Notes: generated by a model from the letters alone, not told the origin. A stretch of 64,000 nucleotides of DNA from JBGCDD01 sp045105075 (GCA_045105075.1 JBGCDD010000022.1:1-64000); one strand, 5' to 3'. Shown: positions 43,701 through 52,481, counted from the first letter of the stretch. A program made the numbers and translations.

Positions 43701-44846
43701 TCAGATCACCTGTTCAAACAGCGGCACGGTGTTCTCGGCGGTCAAAGCCACTGGATTGCCGCCCGCGCTTGGGTCTTCCAGTGCCATCGCCGTCATCAGC
43801 GCGATCTTGTCGCGCCCCACGCCCATGTCGGCCAGCTTCAACGGAATCCCAAGGCTCCGGTTCAGCGCCTCGATATGGGCCACAAAGCCGTCAAAACCGC
43901 CGGAAATTCCCAAATAGGCAGCGGCGCGCTCAATCCGGTCCTCAATCGCGGGGCGGTTAAACGCCAGCACGGCGCCCATCACCACGGCGTTGGTGGTGCC
44001 GTGATGAGTGTTGTAAAGCGCACCGATCGGGTGGCTTAGCGCATGGATCGCGCCAAGGCCCTTTTGAAACGCGGTGGCGCCCATGGCGGCAGCACTCATC
44101 ATATGGGCGCGCGCCTCAAGATCGGTGCCATCGGCATAGGCGCGCGGCAGATAATCAACCACCAACCGCATGCCTTCCAGCGCGATGCCCTGGCTCATCG
44201 GGTGGTAATGGGGCGAGCAGTAAGCCTCGAGACAGTGGGCAAACGCGTCCATGCCAGTGCCTGCGGTGATCATCTTGGGCATGCCCACGGTCAGCTCTGG
44301 ATCGGCGATGACGATGGCGGGCAAGACTTTGGGATGAAAGATGATTTTCTTCACATGGGTTTTGGAATTGGTGATCACGCTGGCGCGCCCCACTTCGGAC
44401 CCGGTACCCGCAGTTGTCGGCACCGCGATGATCGGCGCGATGGCATCGGCGTCGGCGCGGGTCCACCAGTCATCGACGTCTTCAAAATCCCAGACCGGGC
44501 GGGTCTGACCGGCCATGAACGCAACCATCTTGCCCAGATCAAGCCCCGAGCCACCGCCAAAGGCGATCACTCCGTCATGATCACCGGCGTGGTAGGCAGC
44601 CAGACCGGCGGCCAGATTCACTTCGGTCGGGTTGGGATCAACTTCGGAAAACATCGCGCGCCCTAGCCCGGCATTGTCCATAATATCAAGAGCTTGCGCG
44701 GTGATCGGCAGGCCCGCAAGGCCTTTGTCGGTGACCAGCAAAGGGCGTTTCATACCAGTGGCCGCGCAGGCATCACTCAGTTCGCGAATGCGCCCGGCGC
44801 CGAATTTGAGGGTCGTGGGGTAAGACCAGTTGCCGGTCAGAATCAT
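43701..44846 (-). CDS. Iron-containing alcohol dehydrogenase
   Basis: Group III alcohol dehydrogenase of 381 residues, the family's normal length. NAD-binding GVIAFGGGSGLDLGK; PTTAGTGSEVGRASVI; metal ligands expected in GMDAFAHCLEAY and ALSHPIGALYNTHHG (His residues) plus the Asp of IADPELT. GGAG upstream supports the ATG at 44846. It follows the glutamine-synthetase-like gene by 16 bp in one operon, so it may process the aldehyde or alcohol end of an amine substrate. Confidence 0.92.
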   Translation of the reverse strand: MILTGNWSYPTTLKFGAGRIRELSDACAATGMKRPLLVTDKGLAGLPITAQALDIMDNAGLGRAMFSEVDPNPTEVNLAAGLAAYHAGDHDGVIAFGGGSGLDLGKMVAFMAGQTRPVWDFEDVDDWWTRADADAIAPIIAVPTTAGTGSEVGRASVITNSKTHVKKIIFHPKVLPAIVIADPELTVGMPKMITAGTGMDAFAHCLEAYCSPHYHPMSQGIALEGMRLVVDYLPRAYADGTDLEARAHMMSAAAMGATAFQKGLGAIHALSHPIGALYNTHHGTTNAVVMGAVLAFNRPAIEDRIERAAAYLGISGGFDGFVAHIEALNRSLGIPLKLADMGVGRDKIALMTAMALEDPSAGGNPVALTAENTVPLFEQVI

Positions 44847-44862
44847 CGCAAAACTCCGTTCA

Positions 44863-46227
44863 TTAGGCGCGTTCAAATCCGCGCGCGATTTCCCAATCGG
44901 TCACGGCGGCGTCAAACGCTTCTTGTTCCCATTCGGCCGCGCGGGTGTAGTGATCGACGACCGTGTCGCCAAGAGCGGTGCGCAACATGTCTGAGCCGCG
45001 CAAGGCCTCGGTGGCGGTGCGCAACGTGGTCGGAATGCTGTCGGCCTCGCCTGTGTAGGCGTCGCCGGTCAATGCCGGGCCCGGTTCGATCTGATCGGCG
45101 ATGCCTTGCGCGCCGGCGGCCAGCATCGCGGCGATGGCAAGGAATGGGTTCACATCGGCGCCAGGCACGCGGCATTCGACCCGCACACCGGGCGATGTGT
45201 CGCCCACCAAACGGAAGGCGGCAGTGCGATTGTCGACCGACCACACCTTGCGCGTGGGTGCGAAGCTGCCCTTTTGAAACCGTTTATAGCTGTTCACGTA
45301 CGGCGCCAGAAACACCGTTATGTCGCTGGCATAGTGCAACAATCCGCCCAAGTAGTGCCGCCCGGTATCGGACAGGCCAAGTTCTGCGTCGGGGTCATGA
45401 AAGGCTGGCGCACCGTCTCGGGTGGTCAGGGACTGGTGCACATGGCTGGCCGAACCGACGCGCCCCGCATCCCATTTGGGCAGGAACGACACCGCCCGCC
45501 CTTGTTGCCAGCCGATTTCCTTGGCCGCGTGTTTGGCGATGGTGTGATTTTCCGCTGCCTCAAGCGCGCTGCCATAGCGGATGTTCAGCTCTTCCTGCCC
45601 GGCTTCGGCCTCGCCTTTGGAGCCCTCAACCGGGATGCCCGACGCATAAAGCGTGTTGCGCAAAGTGCGCATGACGCCTTCTTCCTTGGTGGTCTGCAGA
45701 ATGTGGTAGTCTTCGTTGTACCCGCTGATCGGGGTCAGATCGCGATAGCCCTGCGCGCGCATCTGGTCATAGCTTTGTTCAAAGATGAAAAACTCAAGCT
45801 CGGTGGCGCAAACCGGGGAAAACCCCATCGCGCCCAGTCGGGCCACCTGGGCCTTGAGCATCGCGCGCGGGGCGTGGGCGATATCGTGATGACCGTGGTG
45901 ATCCATCACATCACACAGCACAAGGGCCGTACCTTCCAGCCAGGCGGCGCGGCGTAGCGTGCTCAGATCGGGGCGCATCACATAGTCGCCGTACCCGCTT
46001 TGCCAGCTGGTGGCGGCAAAGCCCTCGACCGTAAACATCTCAAGATCAGTGGCCAGCAGGTAGTTGCAACAATGGGTTTCACGCCAGGCGTCGTCGACAA
46101 AATGCTGCGCCACAAAGCGTTTGCCCATCAGGCGGCCCTGCATGTCGATGATGCAAGCCAGCACAGTGTCGATCTCGCCCGATTGGGTCAGATCGGCCAG
46201 TTGGTCGAGGGTCAGGTGTCCGGGCAT
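44863..46227 (-). CDS. Glutamine synthetase family protein (gamma-glutamylamide synthetase-like)
   Basis: Ligase of 454 residues of the GS catalytic fold. Metal/ATP sites include TELEFFIFEQSYDQ, GEAEAGQEELNIRYG and SHVHQSL; the C-terminal loop NRTAAFRLVG and VECRVPGADVNPFLAIAAML are typical of PuuA/GlnT-like enzymes that glutamylate amines. With the downstream alcohol dehydrogenase, degradation of an (amino-alcohol) amine through a gamma-glutamyl intermediate is plausible. An FAD oxidase of the PuuB type is encoded 5 kb away. Confidence 0.9.
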   Translation of the reverse strand: MPGHLTLDQLADLTQSGEIDTVLACIIDMQGRLMGKRFVAQHFVDDAWRETHCCNYLLATDLEMFTVEGFAATSWQSGYGDYVMRPDLSTLRRAAWLEGTALVLCDVMDHHGHHDIAHAPRAMLKAQVARLGAMGFSPVCATELEFFIFEQSYDQMRAQGYRDLTPISGYNEDYHILQTTKEEGVMRTLRNTLYASGIPVEGSKGEAEAGQEELNIRYGSALEAAENHTIAKHAAKEIGWQQGRAVSFLPKWDAGRVGSASHVHQSLTTRDGAPAFHDPDAELGLSDTGRHYLGGLLHYASDITVFLAPYVNSYKRFQKGSFAPTRKVWSVDNRTAAFRLVGDTSPGVRVECRVPGADVNPFLAIAAMLAAGAQGIADQIEPGPALTGDAYTGEADSIPTTLRTATEALRGSDMLRTALGDTVVDHYTRAAEWEQEAFDAAVTDWEIARGFERA

Positions 46228-46245
46228 CTGGGGGTCCTGTTGTTG

Positions 46246-46270
46246 GCCCGCGCGAACCGGCGCGGGCTTT
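46246..46270 (-). promoter_or_regulatory. Hairpin in the leader of the glutamine-synthetase-like gene
   Basis: GCCCGCGC (46246-46253) and GCGCGGGC (46260-46267) form an 8-bp GC stem with a 6-base loop, 18 bases upstream of the minus-strand ATG. On the plus strand it is followed only by TTT. It could be a leader hairpin affecting translation; a terminator on the plus strand has no gene to serve. Confidence 0.4.
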
Positions 46271-46368
46271 CAGGTTAGACCAGAGGTTTGCGCAGCGCGA
46301 TAGGGGCGCGTCGGTTTTTCCACGAACTCTGCAAATTTTAAGCAAATGCGCCGGGACGGAAGCGTTTT

Positions 46369-46382
46369 GCCCCCGAAGGGGC
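46369..46382 (-). terminator. Stem with TTCG tetraloop after the FG-GAP/RTX gene
   Basis: On the minus strand GCCCC-TTCG-GGGGC forms a compact stem closed by the very stable C(UUCG)G loop, 11 bases after the gene's stop codon. There is no U-tract after it, so it may be a transcript-end-stabilising hairpin rather than an intrinsic terminator. Confidence 0.45.
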
Positions 46383-46393
46383 GGCCTCGTGTC

Positions 46394-48901
46394 CTAGAAT
46401 ATGAAGTCGTCGACCCCCAAAGTGACAGCGCTCAGCGCGGAGCCATCGGAACTTAGGATCCTGAGCGTTTCCGCGCCCACAACCACTGTCGCCGCTCCAT
46501 CCGCGCCAAAGCTTAGATCAAAGTCGAGCGGATCGGCTGACCACGCACTGATATCCATCACGTCGCGTCCCGCCTGGAAATCGAGCACAACGTCGAGCGA
46601 CCCATCCAGATCAAAGACAAAGGTGTCATCGCCCCGGCCGCCGCGCAGGAAGTCGAATCCACTGCCATCGGTCAGCGTGTCGCGCCCGTTGCCGCCGATC
46701 AGTCGGTCATCGCCATCGCCGCCTACCAGTGTGTCGCGGTTCTTGCCACCTTTCAGCACATCATTGCCGGTGTCGCCAATCACGACATCATCGCCCGCGC
46801 CGCCCGAAATGATGTCTCTTCCGCCCCCACCCCGCATGGTGTCAACGCCGCCATTGCCGCTGAGCATATCAGCACCGCCACCACCGAACATGCGGTCGTC
46901 GCCAATGCCACCAACCATCTCATCAGCTTTGGTGCCGCCGCGCATGACATCATCGCCGCGCAAGCCGTATTGCACCGCCGAGAACCCGTTGCCGTCGATG
47001 ATGTCGTCGCCGCTGGTACCGATCTGGAACGGCTCGTCGAGGCTGGCGATGTCGATCACGCCGTCCACCGTGCCATCAAACCCATCGAGCAGGCGCAATA
47101 CCTTTGGCCCGCCGGTGATCACATGCGCGCCGACATCACCAGACAGGATCAGATCAGACCAACGGTCGCCATCAAAATCCGCGCCCGACATCGACATCGC
47201 AAAGGTGTCGCCCTGCCCGTTGGCCACGAAGGTATAGCCATTGCTGCCGTCGATATCGCCAATGTCAAAACCGCTTTGCAGCCCGGTGCCCGCGACGCCA
47301 AAGACCAGATGCGCGCGACCAACATCCTGCGAGAACACCGAATCCGCCACCATGAAGTCATCAACCCCATCGCCGTTGACATCGCCAACGCCGGCCACCG
47401 TGCGCCCAAGTCCGACGCCAATGCCGTCATTTTCCACCACAAAGCCCAAAGTGCTGTTGAGATCGCTGGCGCTCAGCTCGGCCGGTATCACCAGATCTAT
47501 CTCGCCCGGCAAGACCGTATTGCTGCCAAACACCACATAGGCCCGACCCGGCCCGTTGCCGCCCGGCGCGCCAATCAGAACATCATCAACACCGTCGCCG
47601 TTCACATCGCCAATCATCGCCACATCGTGCCCGACCCGTTCATCATAGAACGAGCCGGAGAAGGTGAACCCATTGCTGCCGTCCAGATCTTCGGCCGCCA
47701 CAGCCGGCGCCGTCGATGTGTCGTCGCCAAAGAACACATAGACCTGCCCCACCTTGCCAAAGGCGGTGTAGGTATAAGTGATCCCCGTGCCGTAATTGTA
47801 GGTGATGTAGTTGGCGTACCCAGCGGTATAGGTCCGCTGTTCGGTGTAGGTTTCGCCGTTGGTGGTATAACCGGTGTAAGTGTAGGTGTAGGTGTTGGTG
47901 ACATAGCTGGTGTAAAACCGCGTATAGCTGTCATAGCGCACGTAGGTGTAGATATAAGTGCCTTCAGCATCCGCAGCGCCCACGGCAATATCGCCAAAGC
48001 CATCACCGTTGATGTCCGTTCCGCCCGACAGCACCAGACCAAAGCCGCTGTCGATCTGGTCGGTGGTCAGCATCACGCCAACCCCTGAGCCAAGCGCGTC
48101 GGTGTCGATCGATTCTGCGGTCGAATCGTCATCGCCGAACAGGATAAACACCTGTCCTTGCCCTGTGTCAGCCGTATCCGCCGACCCAAAGGCCACATCG
48201 TCGATGCCGTCGCCATTGAAATCGCTGACCCCGGTGACCGCCGAGCCCAGCGCGTCTGCTTCGGTTTGGCCAACGATATTGAGCGTTTCGGGGCTAAACC
48301 CATCGACATCCACGTTGGCGGGCGCTGTATCGGTGCCAAAGATCACATAAGCGGAACCCGTTTCGGGCCGCACGCCTGTGTAGGTGTAGGTGATCGCCGT
48401 ACCATAATAGTAGGAATAGAAATTTGTGTACCCAGCGGTGTAGGTGCGCTGTTCGGTGTAGGCTTCGCCGTTGGTGGTGTAGCCGGTGTAGGTATAGGTA
48501 TATGTGTTGGTGATATAGCTGGAATAAAACCGCGTGTAGCCATCGTAGCGCACGTAGGTGTATTCGTACTGCCCGTCCGCATTGGGCGCGCCAACCACCA
48601 GATCATCAAACCCGTCGCCGTTGAGATCACCCGCGGCGGCCACCGAGAACCCCAACATCGACTCCGGTTGAGAACTGGCGATTTCGAACCCATGCTCGCC
48701 ATCAAGTGTGGTCAGGTCGTTGATCGCCGGAAAGCCGTCTTCGCCGCCATAGATCAGATACGCAATGCCGTTGCCAGTGTAAGCCGTGGGCGCACCGACA
48801 ACAAAATCAGCGATGCCGTCACCGTTGAAATCACCCGCCTGCGACACCTGAAACGCGGCTGGCAGATCTCCGTTTCCAAAAACAGCTGACGCACTGGACA
48901 T
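46394..48901 (-). CDS. Secreted FG-GAP beta-propeller / RTX protein with two tyrosine-rich inserts
   Basis: Predicted type I-secreted protein of 835 residues, no Sec signal. Seven FG-GAP-type calcium loops (GDFNGDGIADFVVGAP and variants, near residues 23, 91, 226, 295, 431, 506, 574) suggest a seven-bladed integrin-like propeller. RTX nonapeptides (about 630-765) and an RTX-type C-terminus ending VDDFIF follow. After the loops of blades 2 and 4 lie two near-identical inserts of 64 residues (112-175 and 316-379), with 20 and 19 tyrosines and many threonines, for example NTYTYTYTGYTTNGE. I know no family with this insert. The ATG at 48901 has GGGGA upstream; a TTG four codons earlier is possible. 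It diverges from TIGR03032-like and sulfotransferase-like genes. Confidence 0.9.
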   Translation of the reverse strand: MSSASAVFGNGDLPAAFQVSQAGDFNGDGIADFVVGAPTAYTGNGIAYLIYGGEDGFPAINDLTTLDGEHGFEIASSQPESMLGFSVAAAGDLNGDGFDDLVVGAPNADGQYEYTYVRYDGYTRFYSSYITNTYTYTYTGYTTNGEAYTEQRTYTAGYTNFYSYYYGTAITYTYTGVRPETGSAYVIFGTDTAPANVDVDGFSPETLNIVGQTEADALGSAVTGVSDFNGDGIDDVAFGSADTADTGQGQVFILFGDDDSTAESIDTDALGSGVGVMLTTDQIDSGFGLVLSGGTDINGDGFGDIAVGAADAEGTYIYTYVRYDSYTRFYTSYVTNTYTYTYTGYTTNGETYTEQRTYTAGYANYITYNYGTGITYTYTAFGKVGQVYVFFGDDTSTAPAVAAEDLDGSNGFTFSGSFYDERVGHDVAMIGDVNGDGVDDVLIGAPGGNGPGRAYVVFGSNTVLPGEIDLVIPAELSASDLNSTLGFVVENDGIGVGLGRTVAGVGDVNGDGVDDFMVADSVFSQDVGRAHLVFGVAGTGLQSGFDIGDIDGSNGYTFVANGQGDTFAMSMSGADFDGDRWSDLILSGDVGAHVITGGPKVLRLLDGFDGTVDGVIDIASLDEPFQIGTSGDDIIDGNGFSAVQYGLRGDDVMRGGTKADEMVGGIGDDRMFGGGGADMLSGNGGVDTMRGGGGRDIISGGAGDDVVIGDTGNDVLKGGKNRDTLVGGDGDDRLIGGNGRDTLTDGSGFDFLRGGRGDDTFVFDLDGSLDVVLDFQAGRDVMDISAWSADPLDFDLSFGADGAATVVVGAETLRILSSDGSALSAVTLGVDDFIF
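47765..47956 (-). repeat. Tyrosine-rich insert, copy 2 (coding)
   Basis: Encodes 64 residues with 19 Tyr. It begins YIYTYVRYDSYTRFY and includes the block NTYTYTYTGYTTNG. It aligns without gaps to copy 1 over its whole length. Its DNA is also very similar, pointing to duplication within the gene. Confidence 0.85.
48377..48568 (-). repeat. Tyrosine-rich insert, copy 1 (coding)
   Basis: Encodes 64 residues with 20 Tyr. It begins YEYTYVRYDGYTRFY and ends TAITYTYT, including an SYYYG cluster. It sits at the same place relative to its FG-GAP loop as copy 2, 204 residues away. Confidence 0.85.
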
Positions 48902-48978
48902 ATCTGTCCCCAATCATAAAAAATTAATCAATTGCCGAAACGTTAGCACTGACCTAAGCAAATCGCCAAGCCAATAGT

Positions 48979-49001
48979 CCGATCTGATTTTATGAGATCG
49001 G
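48979..49001. promoter_or_regulatory. Inverted repeat in the divergent FG-GAP / TIGR03032 promoter region
   Basis: CCGATCT-N9-AGATCGG is a perfect 7-bp inverted repeat in the 128-bp gap between the two divergent genes, 28 bases before the plus-strand ATG. It could be an operator controlling both sides. A/T-rich promoter-like sequence (TAAAAAATTAATCAATT) lies near the minus-strand gene. Confidence 0.45.
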
Positions 49002-49029
49002 CGCCAATCCGCCGATAAAGGAGCGTGCC

Positions 49030-50118
49030 ATGAGTTATGATGACAAAGCCTATGCCCCAGCGTCGGCCCCGGCACGCGCACCGGAGGGACCGCTGCAAGT
49101 CTTTGAATCTGAAGGGTTTGCGCCGTGGTTGGCGGCCAATAATGCGTCGCTGTCCTTTACCACCTATCAGGCTGGCAAGATCGTTTTTGTCGGGGCGAAC
49201 GCGCAGAACCGAATTTCCATTTTTGAGCGTAGTTTTCCGCGCTGTATGGGGCTGGGCCCGGTGGGAAACACGATCTGGATGAGCTCACTGTTTCAACTTT
49301 GGCGGATGGAAAATTTCCTGGATCCCGGCAAAATGGTCGATGGCTATGACGCGGTTTTTGTGCCGGTCAACGGCCACACGACTGGCGAAATTGACGTGCA
49401 CGACATCGCTCAGGGGCCTGACGGACGCCCGGTCTTTGTGGCCACACGGGTCAATTGCATCGCCACGCTGGATGATCGCCACAGCTTTGTGCCGATCTGG
49501 AAACCTCCGTTTATCGACAAAATCATCGCCGAGGATCGCTGCCATTTGAACGGTGCAGCCTTTGTGGACGGGGCAGCGCAATTCGTCACCTGTGTGGCGA
49601 TGACCAATGTGCAACGCGGCTGGTCGGACCGGCGCCGCGATGGCGGCACGGTGCTGTCGGTGCCATCGGGCGAAATTGTGGTGACGGGCCTGTCGATGCC
49701 GCACTCGCCGCGTCTGTACGATGGCAAACTCTGGCTGATCCAGTCCGGGACCGGGGAATTTGGTTATGTCGATCAGGACGCCGGGCGGTTTGTTCCGGTC
49801 TGTGATCTGCCGGGCTTTTCACGCGGGTTGGCGTTTTTGGACGGGCATGCGGTCATTGGTGTGTCGCGCCCACGAAAAGACAAGACATTTGAAGGGCTTG
49901 AACTGGATAATCGTTTGGGAGCGCGCGGTCAGGATCCGATCTGCGCGATCCTTGCGGTCAACCTTGAGACAGGAAAGATCTCCCATATGTTGCAAATGAA
50001 AGGCGCTGTGCAAGAGCTCTATGACGTCGCCGTTCTGCCGGGTATCCGCCGCCCCATGGCGCTGGGGTTCATGGCCGATGACATCCGGTATTCGCTGCGT
50101 CCGGGGCCAATGGCATGA
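49030..50118 (+). CDS. TIGR03032-like conserved protein of unknown function
   Basis: Protein of 362 residues. NASLSFTTYQAGKIVFVGANAQ, SIFERSFPRCMGLGP, WKPPFIDKIIAEDRCHLNG and LSMPHSPRLYDGKLWLIQSGTGE are recognisable motifs of this family, which looks like a WD/NHL-like beta-propeller without signal peptide. Function is not established. AAAGGAG precedes the ATG. Its stop overlaps the sulfotransferase-like gene by ATGA, so the two are co-translated. The cytoplasmic location suggests a partner or substrate adaptor for the next protein. Confidence 0.87.
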   Translation: MSYDDKAYAPASAPARAPEGPLQVFESEGFAPWLAANNASLSFTTYQAGKIVFVGANAQNRISIFERSFPRCMGLGPVGNTIWMSSLFQLWRMENFLDPGKMVDGYDAVFVPVNGHTTGEIDVHDIAQGPDGRPVFVATRVNCIATLDDRHSFVPIWKPPFIDKIIAEDRCHLNGAAFVDGAAQFVTCVAMTNVQRGWSDRRRDGGTVLSVPSGEIVVTGLSMPHSPRLYDGKLWLIQSGTGEFGYVDQDAGRFVPVCDLPGFSRGLAFLDGHAVIGVSRPRKDKTFEGLELDNRLGARGQDPICAILAVNLETGKISHMLQMKGAVQELYDVAVLPGIRRPMALGFMADDIRYSLRPGPMA

Positions 50119-51167
50119 GCCGCTTGGTGATCCACGTTGGCGATTGCAAATCCGGCAGCACAGCAATTCAATCCGTGTTACAGGCTGGCAGCTATCAGAG
50201 CGAAACGCCGATTTTGTACCCCGATGCTGGGCGGCGCGGCGCGCTCAACCACCACCGCTTGTCAAATGCGCTGTTTATGGCGCAAGCCAAGCAATGGCAG
50301 GCCCGCGCGTGGGGCGCCTTGGCGAAAGAAGTCACCGACAGCGATCAATTGGCGGTGATCTCTTCGGAACGGTTCGAATTCGCAGAGCCCAACGTGTTGC
50401 GCGATGTGCTGCGCCAGCATTTCGACCCGCTGCCCGACCTGCACATCATTGCCTATGTGCGCCCGCATCTCGAACGCTGCGTGTCAGGCTATGCGCAGAA
50501 CGTCAAACAGGGGATTTTCGAAAGCTCGATGAGCGCATTCATCGACAAAATGGCGTCCGAGCGGCGGTTTCACTATGCCCCCCGGCTGGCACGCTGGCGC
50601 TCGGTATTTGAAGACATGCGCGTCGATATTCGCCCGATGATCCGCGACCAGTTGACCGGGGGCTGTGTGGTGCAGGACTTTTTGACCCTGATCACCGGCG
50701 CACCCGCGACAGTAAACGAGATCCCGATGGCCAACAGCGCGCCCTCGGCCCCGGCGCTGGATCTGTTGCGCCAACTTTGGCAGGCCGCCGGGCCCGAGCG
50801 GGATGGCAAAACCTCGCCCAACGCCGCAGCATTGACCCAGTTTGGCCGGTCACTCGAGACCAGCGATCCGTTTGGGGGCGAAAAACTGCGCCTGACCGGC
50901 CCCGAGGCAACCATTGCGCAAACGCATTTTGCCGAGGACGCGCGCGCCTGTGATGTTCAGATATTTGGCCGCCCCGTGCTTGGCCCGGCGCTGGCGGCTA
51001 CGGTGGGCGCTGCCCCGAACACCGCCGAGCCAACCACGGCGAACCCCGAGGCAGTCGCCGTCGCGACGCTTTGGATGCAAACGACGGCGCAGATGCTACA
51101 GGCGCGTGCGACAAAACCAAAAGGGCGCTCGCCCAATACGGCGCAGTGGCGCGGGGTCCAGAAATAG
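50115..51167 (+). CDS. Sulfotransferase-like P-loop protein
   Basis: Protein of 350 residues. The N-terminal LVIHVGDCKSGSTAIQSVL (residues 4-22) is a sulfotransferase-type PAPS-binding loop (PKSGTT analogue). The segment VISSERFEF near residue 80 corresponds to the 3'-phosphate-binding Arg-Ser region, and a YVRPHLERCVSGYAQ helix follows. The C-terminal 100 residues are unassigned. It is coupled to the TIGR03032-like gene and divergent from the tyrosine-rich secreted protein gene. A sulfate acceptor cannot be read from sequence; tyrosine in that protein is my hypothesis. Confidence 0.78.
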   Translation: MSRLVIHVGDCKSGSTAIQSVLQAGSYQSETPILYPDAGRRGALNHHRLSNALFMAQAKQWQARAWGALAKEVTDSDQLAVISSERFEFAEPNVLRDVLRQHFDPLPDLHIIAYVRPHLERCVSGYAQNVKQGIFESSMSAFIDKMASERRFHYAPRLARWRSVFEDMRVDIRPMIRDQLTGGCVVQDFLTLITGAPATVNEIPMANSAPSAPALDLLRQLWQAAGPERDGKTSPNAAALTQFGRSLETSDPFGGEKLRLTGPEATIAQTHFAEDARACDVQIFGRPVLGPALAATVGAAPNTAEPTTANPEAVAVATLWMQTTAQMLQARATKPKGRSPNTAQWRGVQK

Positions 51168-51170
51168 GCG

Positions 51171-52481
51171 CTAACGTCCGGCGCGGGCATCAATCCGATC
51201 AACCCAATTGCGATACCAGAAATCCGCCAACGTCAGAAAATGCGGGCGATGGCCAAAGTGCATCCAGTGCCGGCGTAGAGCGGTCGCATTATAGGGCGTG
51301 GCCGCGCGCGCATCCCCCAGCGCCAGGTAGGCCGCCTTGGCCCCCAGATAAGGCGCCATCACCGTGCCCGAGCCGGAAAACCCCATGGCATATTGCATTC
51401 CGTTGTGGGTGCCGACCTGCGGCATGTGCGAAAAACTATAGCCGGTGTTGCCGGTCCAGGCATGGCTGACTTTGGTGTCTTTCAAATCGGGCCAAATCTC
51501 GCACATGGTGGCAAAAAGGCGCTTGGCGGCCTGTTCGGGCGGCAGCTGGCGCATTGAGGCGCGCCCACCAAACAGGATACGTTTGCCATCGGGCGACAGG
51601 CGATAATAGGAATGGCGCGCGCGGGTTTCCACCATCATCCGCCGCCCCGGCACCAGATGCCCCAACAGGTTTGACGGCAATTCTTCGGTGGCAATCAGGT
51701 AGCTGGGCAGCGGAAACACCCGTGCGCTGTGCCAGTTGAAAGCGCGCGGCGTATAGCCGTTGGTGGCCAGAATGACTTTGTCGGCGCGGATCTTGCGTTG
51801 CGGCGTGTCCAGTTCGAACACCGCACCATCGCGCGCCACACGCGTCACCGGGCACTCCCCCACAACCGCAATACCGCGCCGGGCCGCCGCCGCCATCAGC
51901 CCCGCGTGGAATTTGGCCGGGTGGATTGCGCAGTGATCCTCAAAAACCAGCCCGCCGAAATAGCGCTCGGTTGTGATGTCCTGGGCCAGATCCTCGCGGC
52001 TGCGCACAGTGATTTTGACATCGCTTTTGGTCGACACATCCTGCGCCAGTCGTTTTTGGTTTTCGAACTGCACTTTGCTCCACGCCAATTGGATCCGCCC
52101 GGTTTGCTGGAAATCGCAATTGATCTCCTCGCGCGTGATCAGATCGCGCACCCAGTTGATCGCGGGTGTGGCTTCGGCAAACAACGCGTCGGCGGTCTCG
52201 GCGCCAAAGGCTTTGGCCAGCGCCGACCACCCCAACCGCGGATGCGCGCCAAACATACCACCATTGCGGCTGGAGGCCCCGGCCCCAGGCACACCGGCAT
52301 CCAAAACCACCACACGCGCGCCCGCATCCGCCGCCACCAATGCAGCGGACAGGCCGGTGTAACCGGCGCCAATAATAGCAACATCTGCGCGCTCGGGCGC
52401 CACATCGGATGTGTTTTGCGGCGTCGCTTCGGCCCACCAATAAGGTGTTCCGGGGGCGGCCTCGTCAGTAAAATTTATCAC
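51171..52481 (-). CDS. FAD-dependent amine/amino-acid oxidase (DAO family, PuuB-like)
   Basis: Flavoenzyme of 436 residues. The N-terminal TPYWWAEATP is typical of gamma-glutamylputrescine oxidase-like proteins, and the FAD motif VAIIGAGYTGLSAALVAADAGARVVVLDAG is at 34-63. SSRNGGMFGAHPRLG is the flavin-linked substrate loop, and MGFSGSGTVMAPYLGAKAA the C-terminal FAD segment. It begins with GTG, preceded by AGAGAG. It may complete the glutamylamine pathway with the ligase at 44863, although the two are 5 kb apart. Confidence 0.9.
   Translation of the reverse strand: MINFTDEAAPGTPYWWAEATPQNTSDVAPERADVAIIGAGYTGLSAALVAADAGARVVVLDAGVPGAGASSRNGGMFGAHPRLGWSALAKAFGAETADALFAEATPAINWVRDLITREEINCDFQQTGRIQLAWSKVQFENQKRLAQDVSTKSDVKITVRSREDLAQDITTERYFGGLVFEDHCAIHPAKFHAGLMAAAARRGIAVVGECPVTRVARDGAVFELDTPQRKIRADKVILATNGYTPRAFNWHSARVFPLPSYLIATEELPSNLLGHLVPGRRMMVETRARHSYYRLSPDGKRILFGGRASMRQLPPEQAAKRLFATMCEIWPDLKDTKVSHAWTGNTGYSFSHMPQVGTHNGMQYAMGFSGSGTVMAPYLGAKAAYLALGDARAATPYNATALRRHWMHFGHRPHFLTLADFWYRNWVDRIDARAGR

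Noticed and set aside
46246..46270. Plus-strand intrinsic terminator
   Set aside because: The hairpin followed by TTT lies where no plus-strand gene ends; more likely a leader hairpin of the minus-strand gene.
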